From Magallana angulata (Eukaryota; Mollusca; Bivalvia; Ostreida; Ostreidae), in contig NC_069120.1 of the NCBI RefSeq assembly GCF_025612915.1, positions 8,046,501 to 8,110,500 on the forward strand: a stretch of DNA of 64,000 nt, written 5' to 3'. The position numbers and the translations under genes are program-made. Shown here in pieces: positions 11,127 through 22,718 of the stretch (position 1 is the first letter of the stretch; each line of letters begins with the position of its first letter). The notes beneath the pieces are model-generated. The model was not told the origin of the DNA. It saw only the letters and a list, made by a program, of their open reading frames with translations, and did not search any database.

Positions 11127-12157
11127 AAATTTCAACAGTTGATTGTTGACTACGATTTCAGCCTGAACAGTTTATTTGTTTTAATTTACAGATACATTGT
11201 GTGTGTGTGTGTGTATTGACTAAAACTTTTCGTGTTTTTACATATAAGGGCTGCCTTATAAATCCGTAGATTAAAATTATGGGATGCTTACTGTCTTTTA
11301 GTTCTAGATGAAAACAAAGGTCTATCTTTCTACTTACTAAATTGCACGTGATTGTTACTAGTTTATCAAAATAGATTGTCTAAAATTATGCATGTTAAAG
11401 AATTCTATATAATAAAGATTTCTACGTATTTTGCCTTTTTTGTCTTTCGCAAATAATTTATTTGGGGATTATTAGTCAAGAGCTGTCTCTTGCAACTATC
11501 ATCAAAACCCGTTAAATATATATAAGCACAGTCAATTCTGAATATAAGGTATAAAAATTGGCGTACCTTATAGACAGTCGTATCAAACTTGTGTATGTAT
11601 GCTTTCTTTATAGATATTATCAATAGTGATTAATTAAGGAATGAATTTAATTTCTACCTATGCTATACGATATAACATAACTTGGGGCAGTTTACGCTTT
11701 ATAAACTGCGAAGCGGTTTATAAAAAAGCATTGCTTCACAATTATGAAAACTGAAAATTTTATTGACACTCGATGAAATAAACTGCAGCCCAAACTACCC
11801 AAAAAGAAACACATTCAATGGGATTTTTTATATGAGTCTTGTTTATAAATACATGTGTTAACTAACAGAAAATTAAATTACTGACTCCTTTTTAAATACA
11901 TTGTGTTATGGGATTTTTCTATGAGTCATGTTTATTAATACATATGTTAAATAGTAGAAAATTAAATTACTGATTCCTTTTAAAATAAATTGTGTTATGG
12001 AAAAAACAACAAAAGATATATTTGTGGTAACAAGTGTTTAATTCAAAACTTTAAGTAAAAGCCATTACTTTTGATACTTTCAGTTTTACTCAACGAGAAA
12101 TGCCTCGAAAAAACAATTCATTTCGTTTGGTGAAAAACGAACAAAAGAAACGCTACC
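11127..12157. other. Gene A 3' UTR and spacer to gene B
   Basis: This stretch contains the poly(A) signal AATAAAG at 11,411, a short GT run near 11,202, and AT-rich spacer. The block from about 11,250 to the start of gene B is the segment that was duplicated again in copy 2 (32441-34582). No other gene is seen. Confidence 0.7.
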
Positions 12158-12165
12158 TATATAAA
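12158..12165 (+). promoter_or_regulatory. TATA box of gene B
   Basis: TATATAAA lies 33 bp before the ATG, inside a block conserved at 33,339 and (altered) near 34,532. The spacing implies a very short 5' leader. Confidence 0.6.
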
Positions 12166-12197
12166 CTGGAATCGGGACCAAACTTGATTCGTTAGAC

Positions 12198-13848
12198 ATG
12201 GACAAGAAACTTATCTTCTACCTGTCAGTAGTTTTGCTGTTTGGGCAGAGTTATGCCTCAGACGGGTAAGTGTAAATTGTTTTTTTATCGTTATTGAATG
12301 TTTTGGAAAGAATCATCAAATAAGTTTGTTCTTAATTTTTGTATTAAAGTAGCAAACGATTATTGTTAAACATGATAAACGGACTTTGGCACGATTTCAC
12401 GATGAATTCATTTTTTCATTTTTATTGTCTATAATGGATAATATGGATGTTTTTAATGCATTTTCAAAATTTGAAAGTCAAATATTAAGTTACAAGCGAG
12501 TTACAGAGGTTAGAATTCCTTGTTTTGTAAACAGCTTGTTATTGTTTACATATGCATTGTATTGGCATAAAATTCACTCTACTGTTGCTTTTGTTGTTGA
12601 TAATAGTATTTAGGAACACATTCAATCAATTTATCTTGTTACCACAAGTTATTTTGTCAAAGAAATGATGATTTCCTTACTTCAATTATTTGTAAACAAA
12701 TGTAAGACTCGAGCTTTGTTTACATAACACTGACTTCTTTCCTCAGTATCTCGCTTGTAACTTGATTTCTAGCATTGAATTTTTGGTCAAAGAAATGATG
12801 ATTTCTTTACTTCAATTATTTGTAAACAAATGTAAGACTCGAGCTTTGTTTACATAACACTGACTTCTTTCCTCAATATATCTCGCTTGTAACTTGATTT
12901 CTAGCATTGAATTTTTGGTGAATCATTTAAAATAAACAAATAAATCATTTGATTCTAAAAACTTGAATATAATTTTTTTCATCTCAAATCGTGTCACTTA
13001 ATGACTTATTATATCCGAATTTATATCCAACTAATGCTTATATTAACTTTCCGCTCTGGTCTCATTGATATCTACTGATATCAAAATACGTTAAAATACT
13101 GCTTTGTGAATATATAGACTATTTGGTTACTTTCATCGAATCTTAAAGTTGTTTTTATACATGGGATGCTGAGTTATTTAATTTTTTTCAATCAAATTAT
13201 TTCAGTAACTTCTGTTACACGAGAGTCACTAAATACGCAGCGCAGCGGTACTGTTCGAGTTATTCTTGGTGGAACTGGTGGTGGTAAGTGGTTCCGAGTG
13301 ACGGGATGCATTCCAAATTAGTTTTTGTAAAATGATTTGTTGTAGGGTACATGATGCATAAAAATTTGTTGCCAAAAAAGTGTTATTAAGTGCAATTTTT
13401 TGTATAACTTTAACCTATTCTTAAGGTTTATATATGCATGATTCAATCTAGGTTCGTATACATTGTATTTAAAGTTTCGGATATGAGCTCATTCCCATCC
13501 AATGGCCAGAAACTTCCTGGTTTAAAACCATTGTTGGATTACTGACGTCTTCATTTAAGATCATTATCATTCTTGTATCTTTGACTCGTTAATGTTTTAA
13601 GAAAATCAACTGATTGTTTTATTTTTCTGCATTTGATTGATAATTTATGCAGTGCATAATTTAAAAAAAAAATGTTTGTTTCATATATTTATAACTTATA
13701 ACAAATTATTTAAAAAAATGAAATTTAATCAACGAGCATTTTAATATAAATCCATTGAGAAATGTATTTATTTCATAAACATTTTGGCATAGAGATTTTT
13801 TAGGTTTTTCACCTATATATTTTCTTATATTTTAATAAATGTGAAAAA

Positions 13849-13920
<72 letters not shown>

Positions 13921-14426
13921 GCTTTTGTTATCATATATCTGCTATAGACTATTCATTTTTTTTAAATTGTGACTTCTCAGCTGGAGCCACTCTTACAGAA
14001 CGGCCTCTAATGGCTACAGCATGAAGAAAATGTGTTGTCCTGGATACCAAGGGAGTGACTGTGCCACTCGTAAGAACAAGCTAATACTAAATACACTTTT
14101 TTATAATCACCTGCCATTAAGAAAGTTCTTTACATAATAATTGTGATGATTTTTTCTTTTCTTTTTCTTAAATAAAGCTATATGCAATCCAGCCTGCACA
14201 CAAGGCTACAGCTGCGCCTCGCCGAATGTCTGCAAACCTGACTTTATACCTGTGACTCCCAAGTAAGCAATGTTTTATATCTAATAGCTTATAGAGCTCA
14301 ACCTTAGTTCACGTTCATGTTCATTTTTGTAAGTACTTTAAAGTTTAGCAGAACGTCGATCTACGTATCCTTTGTTATAATTTTTTTTTGCTCTTTGTTT
14401 CCAGACCACCGGTCCAAGACTGGTAA
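12198..14426 (+). CDS. Small secreted EMI-like cysteine-rich protein (gene B)
   Basis: The five exons are 12198-12265, 13206-13283, 13981-14069, 14178-14262 and 14405-14426, encoding 113 residues. The signal peptide begins MDKKLIFYLSVVLLF and ends near SYASDG. The mature part has ten cysteines: NFCYTRVTKYAAQRYC, YSWWNWWC, KKMCCPGYQGSDC, then PICNPACTQGYSC and NVC. The CCPGY..G.DC end matches the EMI-domain signature; the last four cysteines form a truncated EGF-like tail. It lacks the repeat tail of gene A and ends with a tiny fifth exon encoding (K)PPVQDW. The poly(A) signal is at 14,612. Intron 1 is swollen by a MITE absent from the copy at 34572. The function is unknown. Confidence 0.85.
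12380..13003. mobile_element. Fold-back MITE in intron 1 of gene B
   Basis: Inverted termini centre on GGCACGATTT (left) and AAATCGTGTCAC (right). Interior blocks TTACAAGCGAGTTACAGAGG and ATCTCGCTTGTAACTTGA are also inverted. It is distantly related to the family at 8791. The paralogous intron at 34640-34965 lacks it and is about 600 bp shorter. Confidence 0.7.
12657..12918 (+). repeat. Two direct copies of a 130-bp segment
   Basis: The segments 12657-12786 and 12787-12918 are nearly identical, running from TCAAAGAAATGATGATTTC to GCATTGAATTTTTGG, so one arm of the MITE was tandemly duplicated. The few differences suggest a recent event. Confidence 0.9.
13852..13919 (+). repeat. (GT)n/(AT)n microsatellite
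   Basis: About 30 GT units pass into a short AT run in intron 2 of gene B. The paralogous intron at 35239 has the same two motifs in different order and length. Confidence 0.95.
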
Positions 14427-17400
14427 TGTCCAATTTATCAGCAGACAAGATGAAATCTAAATCAACTGCGAAAATTGATTTGTAATGAAATATGCTGCTA
14501 GATATTGTAACGAACCCATTTATTAACAAAAAAAGAAGATATTAATACATACCTATGTATATAGTTTGCTTGTTGTGCACTGAAATTTAAGAATATTTTT
14601 ACCTTCACTAAAATAAAGAATTTTTAAAAATGTACAATCATGCAACAAACATTATTAACATTAGTAGTATATGCTGTAAAACGGGGGGGGGGGACATTGG
14701 TGCTGTATATTATTGGGGTTTTTTTTTATAACAAGCGAATCTTCGATAATTATATTTGTACATGTGTGCCACATGTTGCGTCGGGTGTTTTAACGGTATG
14801 TAAGCATTTTTGTTTTAATATCATGTCATGTTTTCTCACAAACCATATGATAAAGAGTGGCAAAGCCGTACATTTGAGTTGGCTGCCGAAAGGATAGAAA
14901 TATACCAATTTAAAACAGTCGAAGTGATCTTTCAATTACAAGTACTTAATTAAACAATACTACGTTTTCCTCGTTTAACTCTGAGGAATAACCATCTTTC
15001 TTTTATATATAAACAGAATAGCAATCGACGTGTTAGAAAGATGGATCTTGATGAATGAGTTAAAGATGACCAAATATTGAGAATATTAGTGTCAAACCTG
15101 AAGTAGCATTTTCAACATTGGTATCATAATGGGTATCATACCATGGATTAAACGATACATAACGTACTTTAATACCCACGGAACTATATAAGTCAGACAA
15201 TCATTTATTGACACATTCATAACCTTTCATTGTAATTTTAAAAAGATTGTTTATCTTTTGCATGTTGTTCCGACCATTCTTTGTATAACTTTAACCTATT
15301 CTTAAGGTTTATATATGCATGATTCAATCTTGTTTCGTATACATTGTATTTAAAGTTTCTGATATGAGCTCATTCCCAATCAATGGCCAGAAACTTCCTG
15401 GTGTAGAGCAGCAATTGTTAGAGTACTGACGTCTTCATTTAAGATCATTATCATTCTGTATCTTTGACTCGTTGATGTTTTAAGAAAATCAACTGATCGT
15501 TTTAATCTTCTGCATTTGATTGATAATTTATGCAGTGCATTTTAAAAAAAATGTTTTATATATTTATAACTTATAACATATTATTTTTAAAAAAATAATC
15601 AACGAGCAATTGAATATAAATCCATTCAAAGAACAGCTGACCTCGTCACAGTAAATAAAAAAAAACAATATTGGCACAGACCCTAACGTTATATAAAAAT
15701 TCTGCATCTTTACCAAATTTTCACAGGTTTGTAAATGGATTCTATACTTAGTGTGTTACATAGAATTAGCCAAAGTTCAAATAAGATATCATAGTAATAG
15801 CACTAATAGTAGCTTCTGTCTATAGCAATCTTATGTATCGACTTTTGCTTCTGTAGAAGAAATGTGGATGTAAAAAATTGTGTTATTTATTAAAGAGCTA
15901 TTTAAACGTTCAAGTGTAGTAAAAACCAGTGAAACTTTTGAAAGAATAAAAGATTTTAGTAACCGTAAAGCTTATCAATTGTCAAATTGCAATAATAAAT
16001 ACGAGAGAAAAGAGTTACAAGCGTGCTGGAAGCATGCCTGGTATTCAAATTAATAAATGCACGGTTATTGTAAGCTTAAGTTATTCAATTTTAGAATCTC
16101 AAATATTCAAATGATAAAATATTTTATTTTATAATCAATACCTGTTTATTCCTACTCCGCTGAACGCAAGAAAGACTTCCGTCAATTTCCGGGAATAGAC
16201 AGCAAAGCAGAAGACAGATAACGTAATAGTATAACTTTACCGGATCAGAGCCTCTAAATGGAACGCATGAATGGTTGTCATGTTACAGACGATCGTTCAT
16301 CTGAATGAGTTTCTCCCTGACTCCATGACAGAACCACTTTTGTAATCAAATATCCACAATTTGGTTCTCCGGACAGTGCCTGATCCGTCCTCAACAACTG
16401 ACGTTCTCATTTATCAAAATCCATCTTGCAAGAGTGATGTACGTTCATCATTATAAACGTTTGTATGGGCTGTCCGAAAATATGAATAGTATCCATATTT
16501 TACTTTTAATGCATAAATTTTCTTCTTCGACCGTAGATCTGTGATATATTTTAGACGGAAAAATAAAATAAGGAAACTTTGAGAATTCTATTTCTTTTAA
16601 GATGTTTGCTTAGAATGCGTGTGAGTGTGTGTGTGGGGTGTCTATGTCCCGCTAAAAAGTAGTTTTCTTAAATGGAGACAGCATTCATATTCCGACAAAC
16701 TAAGCGGATTTGGACTTGGGTTTCACTGTTAAGGCCTTTTACTGTGCAACCTGGTTAGAGTTTGGTCCGGACTCGCCTTGCTATTTATGATTGGTTACGC
16801 TACCAAAATAGTAAACATAACATCAACAGGTGTTGTTGATATACGCCATTATTTACGTCGATACCCTGGTAAATCCGGTTTTGATTAGTCAACGAAACTA
16901 TTGAATCGTTGTAGGTGTACATTTTACCTTTTTAAACATATGCACAATAATATTCTAGTTTTCCCCACTTTAATAAACAAATTGTATATCTGGCCATAGC
17001 AGGTTTAAAACCGGATAATTTTTTTTCATTAAAATTATACCTCAACACAGATGGTTGCATGTTTTGTCATCTAAAAACAGACGGTTTTAAACAAACAATA
17101 TAAGTTATAAGTTATACCATGAACTGCTTTTGGTACAAACCAAACTATAAGAAACTAATCCTAGAAAACATACTATATTAATTTCTTAAACTCTCTGGAG
17201 TTTTGGAAAAAGGGTCTTGTAAGAAATGGTATTCATTGAGTATTCATTGAGTGTTTTGTAATGAAATATAGCGAATTTTATTACCACTTTTAAGGAAAAA
17301 GAATATATTCTATTTTAATATTTCTGTCAAAAATATATCACAGATCACTGAAGCAGATTTATCATTTACATTGTGAGCACTAACATTACTTCAGTGTCAG

Positions 17401-18150
17401 ACCATAGAAAAGACCATCAAGATCTCGATTTTCAAAAATAAGATTGCGCAACTGTTGAGGGGGTAATGTGCATTGTCTGGAAATACAAAAAGAGTTCAGT
17501 GGATTTAGTATACAAAAGGAGTCTACCATAGACTTAGAAATTCTTTTATGGCTGGATGCTGTCTTTCACCTGTCACATGCCACTAATGACAACCATTTAT
17601 GGCTTTTTTAGGCTTTTATTTTTAAAAGGTTGACAATCGATGATTCTTGCAACTTTTGATCAAGTAACTGTTATGATGATATATCTATATTTCTGATAAA
17701 TAAATGACTTTAAGAATTTACTCTTGGCACCAAAAAACGAAATATAATGGAGGTTCTAATGGATATAATGTACGTTTTGGAAACAATGGTAATTAAGGCA
17801 AATACATTGATAAAAATTATTATCCATGAAAAGTTATATATGTTGTTGCTCTCTATATTCTAAGAACGCTGGAGAATGAGATTAATACAAGCAAACAAGA
17901 ACAGTGCGACCTATTAGCCGTTTTGAATACACAAACCTTTCCCGTGGTTTGGCAGAATGCTTTTATTCTTAAAGTTTTAAACTTTAAAATACAAGGTATG
18001 GCCACCTGCATTAACTTTGTGAGTTGTTTTGTTAAAGTAATGTTTTTGAATGTTGTTTTCGAAGTCCTGCCATTTTGGACAAACTTGGATTTTTGTTTAA
18101 ACTTCTATGCACAGTAAAATGAAAAATTCTTGTTGAAAAAAAATCAAAAT
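14427..18150. other. Spacer between genes B and C, paralogous to 35700-41350
   Basis: No gene is seen. The sequence aligns piecewise with the copy-2 spacer. It includes a G run near 14,682, and 15,290-15,540 repeats part of gene B intron 2 (the block beginning TATAACTTTAACCTATTCTT, also at 13,402). AT-rich throughout. Confidence 0.7.
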
Positions 18151-18268
18151 TTCAACGCATTACAATCTGTTTTGTTTATATCTCAATCTGTTTCCGTGTC
18201 ACTTGACATTCTATCGTTTTGCCAGTAGATTATGATATCATTAACCATGTGACTTGCGACAGCTTACG
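18151..18268 (+). promoter_or_regulatory. Conserved block upstream of gene C
   Basis: This stretch of about 118 bp differs from 41353-41470 at only about four positions and has no gaps, while DNA on both sides carries many indels. It ends roughly 65 bp before the gene C start. A promoter/enhancer role is inferred from conservation alone. Confidence 0.5.
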
Positions 18269-18332
18269 TTAAAAAATAGCACTTGACTTTTTAATAATAA
18301 CAGGGTGTATTTCCAACATTCAACAACAAAAG

Positions 18333-20505
18333 ATGGACAGAAAAGTTATATTTGTTTGTCTTTGCGTGACCGTCTTTTCTTCCTTGATCTCCTTCTCCCA
18401 GGGGTAAGAAATAAAATTACAGCAGACAGTTATTTGAAAATCATCTTCTTTTTTGAATGTAAATTATTAATTATACAAACATATTCAGTTTTGAATTAAT
18501 CATTTTATGGTGATTGTTGTGTACCTGTGTTGCCAATCATTATAACTTTGACTACTAGCGATCTTATGGTTTTTAAATTTGATCATCGAATGTAATCATT
18601 TGTAGTTTATATGGGCATTTACAATGGTTTTCCTTTAATTGGTGAAACTTATCAAAACAGTGAAATATGTTAAGATTGTATTCTTTAATTCATTTTAGTG
18701 GTTTTTGCAGCAGAATTCAACATCATTACTCTTTTCAACGTTACTGTGCATACCATACCTGGTTCGGATGGTATGTAACATATAAATGATACATGTTTGT
18801 AAAACTTGCAAAATTATCTATCAAAAAAGATGTTAATTTTTTTTTACATTAAAGGTTAAACACAACATTTTAATCTAACAAATTGATTACTACAAAGCAT
18901 GGAGTTATCAGTGCAGTCATTTTGGGTATTTCGACTTAAAGTGATATCAGAACCTATTTTGTAGTATCAGAAAATAAATTTAAATTTCAAAATATCGGTT
19001 CTGAGATCAACATAACCACTTTCTTTTTTATAAAAAAGAAGAGTTTTTGAGGTTAAAAATTCATTTTTTTGATATTAGAAAATGCCTCATAATATTAAAC
19101 AGCGTCATTCAGATGTGTAATGGATATTTTTCGTTTAATTGTTTTTGCTTATGCAAAGCAATTATATTACAATGCCAGGGCTATTAAAAAACTTGATTAT
19201 GGTAGCGGAATAATTCTTGTTTCTGCACTTTTCCTCTGTGTTCATACAGATAGCGTGTGCATGCGATGCACTATAGGGTATAATCTGGGGTATAACTAGA
19301 TTTTTAAAGAATTCAAAGAATGAACTAAAATAATGAAATGGTTTATTTACTTTTTTTTAAACTGTAGGAAAACAAATCAAACTAATTCGTGTATAACATT
19401 TTGCGTGCTTTTTTTTTGGTTTTGCTTTGTTTGTTTTGAATTTTAAAAATTTATTGAAAAATCACCAAAACATTTTTCATTTAAAATATTTTGTCAAGCC
19501 TTGTGATTTATCAACAATATTTACCTAAATTAAATTCTATGTATTCTATGATACTTTTTCCCCATTGTGAATAAAAATAAGAAATCGGCAAAACAAAACT
19601 TAATCTTAGAGAATAGCTGCTATACAACAATGGATCCAGATGAAGATGCATCTTAATATGTCACCTAATATTAAGCGACTCAGAAAACCTGAAGTTTTTA
19701 AAACATGTTTCAATGTTCATTTGAAAATATGAAGAGGCCTTAATGAAAGCAAAGGCGACTCCAATCTTATTATGAATAATCGGTGTATAAAAAAGATCAT
19801 TTCTATACTATGGAAATAACCAAGCCTGCAACTTCCGCCATTTTGATCTGTTTATGTCAACCCGAAGTGGCCAAAGTTTGCTTTATGCAAAATAAGCATA
19901 TTTCTTAGCTGTTCAGTTTGAAGTGTAAACTGTTTATTGAAATAAAAATTTGGTTTAAAATAACCATAGTTTGAAACACAAGTTATTTCCGACCGAGATA
20001 ATGAACATACGACGAAGGCGTCGATTTAGACGGAGAGCGCTCATGACTATATTTGTTTTTTTCTTTCTTAAAGCCTACATTACGGATACCTACCAATATC
20101 AGTTTCCGACGTTGTGATGGGATGCTGTACTGGTTTTGAAGGAAGTGACTGTAGAACGCGTAAGAAATGATTGCTTTGCGATTGAAATTTAATGCCTTTT
20201 AAACATCAATTGACTAACTTAACTAACCTTTGCCTTGTAGCAATCTGCCAGACACCATGTGAACCTGGGTATATGTGTACTTCTCCGGATGATTGTACTG
20301 TAGATACAACTTTAATCGGTGAGTTTTTATCAACAGCCTGATCCTTCTTGGGTTTTTTCCATCATACTAATATTCAGCACATTAATAAATTTCAGGCACT
20401 ACGAACGCCCCCATCAATACCAATACTGCGGTCAATGAAACTACCAGTGCTACTGTTGAACCTAGTAATAGTCCCAGTACTGAGCCAAGTGAAAATGTCA
20501 ACTAG
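18333..20505 (+). CDS. Small secreted EMI-like protein with Ser/Thr/Asn tail (gene C)
   Basis: The five exons are 18333-18403, 18699-18770, 20074-20159, 20241-20318 and 20396-20505, encoding 138 residues. The signal peptide begins MDRKVIFVCLCVTVF and ends FSQG. The EMI-like part reads GFCSRIQHHYSFQRYC, HTWFG(C), then MGCCTGFEGSDC. The four-cysteine tail is PICQTPCEPGYMCTSPDDC. The last exon is a Thr/Asn/Ser-rich tail (TTNAPINTNTAVNETT..) with possible O- and N-glycosylation sites. It shows the same phase pattern as genes A and B. The poly(A) signal is near 20,619. The aromatic cluster SWWNWWC of genes A and B is reduced to TWFGC. The function is unknown. Confidence 0.83.
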
Positions 20506-22510
20506 CTGATGTCCTTGATTCTCTTAAATTAGTTTGGGAGCATCGCTCACTCATCAAACGGCAACAATGTAAAATGTAACTCGCAGTCTTTGTTTTTTTT
20601 TAATACAATACGCAAATGAATAAATGTCAATGCATTCAACAATCGATTCGGATTCTTAATTCTAACGAAAACGAATAATATAATGTTGCTTTCTAAATTT
20701 AATTACAGTGGGGTTTTTTGTGTGGTTTTTTTTGTAGTAACATTCTCTGTTTAATTCTGTTGTCAATATCACAAGAGGTAACAGGAATAATATTGGAATA
20801 TTATGTATATACCAAGCTTCTTAATATGAAGAATGTATGATTACGTTAAATGTATCATGTGTTCAATGGTGAAATTTTACAGGAATCTTATTAATGATTC
20901 AAATGTCGACTACCAAATATATTATATTTGGCAAGAACAAATGTACATGTACATTAATTGTATATTGAGACTTCATATAATTGTCCATTAAAAAAAGTTA
21001 TACATCAGTAGATATTCTTGATAATGTACAAATAATCAAACAATATGAGTGTGTAGACTATCGTTTTTAAGATCGCGCGGATGCATATCTTTTACTATTA
21101 AAAGCCATTATGTATATATAAAATATACCGGTATGAAGAATTAGGTCTGAGGAGGATTAAAAGAGCTTGGTAACAATTTTGGTTAATACTTATTTTCTCG
21201 TTTTTAATGTTCACAATGTTTAAGATAGGTATTTCTAATAGACAAAAATAATTCAATGCCAGTCGTCAAGTTACTAGCGAGATACAGAGCCCATAATAAT
21301 TTTGTATGTAAACAAAGCTCATGTTCCGTTTTTGCTTAAATTTTTAATTCCGAAAAAAAATCCAGATTTAGGGTCATTCGTGATTCAATGTGATAAACGT
21401 GATAAATGTGAAGTAATCATTTATGTATCAAAAAGGAAAAACAGATTAAAAATCAGCTTGAAAAGGAACTTTTACCGGTATATTGAACCAATATAAATAA
21501 AACCATGGCACGAACGTTGTAAATAAAACAAAGATTTCTAAGCTCTGAATTTTGCTTACAACTCTACGACAGACAATCAAATTTTGGTCAATCATTAATA
21601 ATGCTCAAATTAAGCATTGTAAACAATAAAAATTGAAAGTCCAAAATCGTGACTATGCCACTTTAAAGAAAGAACTTTGCCAATTCATTAAAAGAGTTTA
21701 GAAAGGGTATCAGGTGTGATGGATGATACGTCTTATTGCTTGTATATATTGATCCCACAGATACAAAGAATCAAATATAGGAAACTCTTGTGACATAGAT
21801 CAATGCATTTTCGGATGTTCTATTCCATTTATATGCCCTTATATGCACTCTGTTGGCCTGTTTAATGTCCAGAAATGAAATTTTACATGAATTAATGCAT
21901 CTTTACTGTATTAGGTATAGAGCCCTGCCCTGACAACTAATGGCTCGTATCTAATGATTTTCAAAAGTAAAGTAGATACATGTACTTTCTTGATAATACT
22001 AGCCCTACATCCCGTTTGCCTGCTCAACGCCCAGGATGAAGGAATTTTAAAGAAATTGATGCATATACACTGTATTAATAACTAGATTTTAACTTAGAGT
22101 AAATACCAAGTTATTACATTTATATAAAAAAGAGAATGTGATGTATAGCTTATTGATCAGTTATGATTCATTGTATTCGAAAAAAATTGTATAATTGTCA
22201 AATATGATTGAAGATTATTTCTCATAAAGCGAAATTATTCTTAATATGACACACGTCAGATATTTCATAATTGTGATTTTTTATAATAATTTATAGCGAC
22301 TGTGACAAATAAATGTTTGAATATCATTCGACACAAAAAGCAGACGTATCAGAAAATGGTCAGTACACCGGCGTACGTCATGCATTGCATCGTATTTATC
22401 TTGAGTCAAAATTTTAACCATTTACTAGATACTTACTAATCCTATATTGAGATTTAAAATGCAAAGAGAGCAACAAGAAAGGGAAAACATCCTAAATTAC
22501 ATTTTAAAAT
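20506..22510. other. Spacer after gene C, paralogous to 43717-44760
   Basis: It contains gene C 3' UTR and a MITE at 21157. DNA to about 22,400 aligns with the end of copy 2 (for example AATGTTTGAATATCATTCGA at both 22,311 and 44,660). No gene is seen. Confidence 0.7.
21157..21666. mobile_element. Fold-back MITE, copy 3
   Basis: This is a degenerate member of the 8791 family: the left end TTAAAAGAGCTTGGTAAC and right end GTGACTATGCCACTTTAA are inverted, and TTTGTATGTAAACAAAGCTC pairs with distal sequence. It is absent from the paralogous site in copy 2. Confidence 0.75.
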
Positions 22511-22718
22511 AAAAGTTGTTTGCGTTACGAAGTATAGCGAAAAATAATTGTCCTGACGACATTTAAACAATACCGAAAGTGTGGGGTTACTAAGTTTAAC
22601 TTGTTATGTAGTATTTAGCCAATGAAATTTCAGTATTGGGTGTACGTGTTCGAATTGATTCATGGGTTGTCAGTAAGGTTCACTTTCTGGCGCACGCCGT
22701 CCCGAGCAAGTCGTGTTT
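22511..22718 (+). repeat. Ngaro repeat A1
   Basis: This direct repeat of 26594-26805 is recognised by GCGTTACGAAGTATAGCG near the start and CCGTCCCGAGCAAGTCGTG at the end. Confidence 0.9.
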
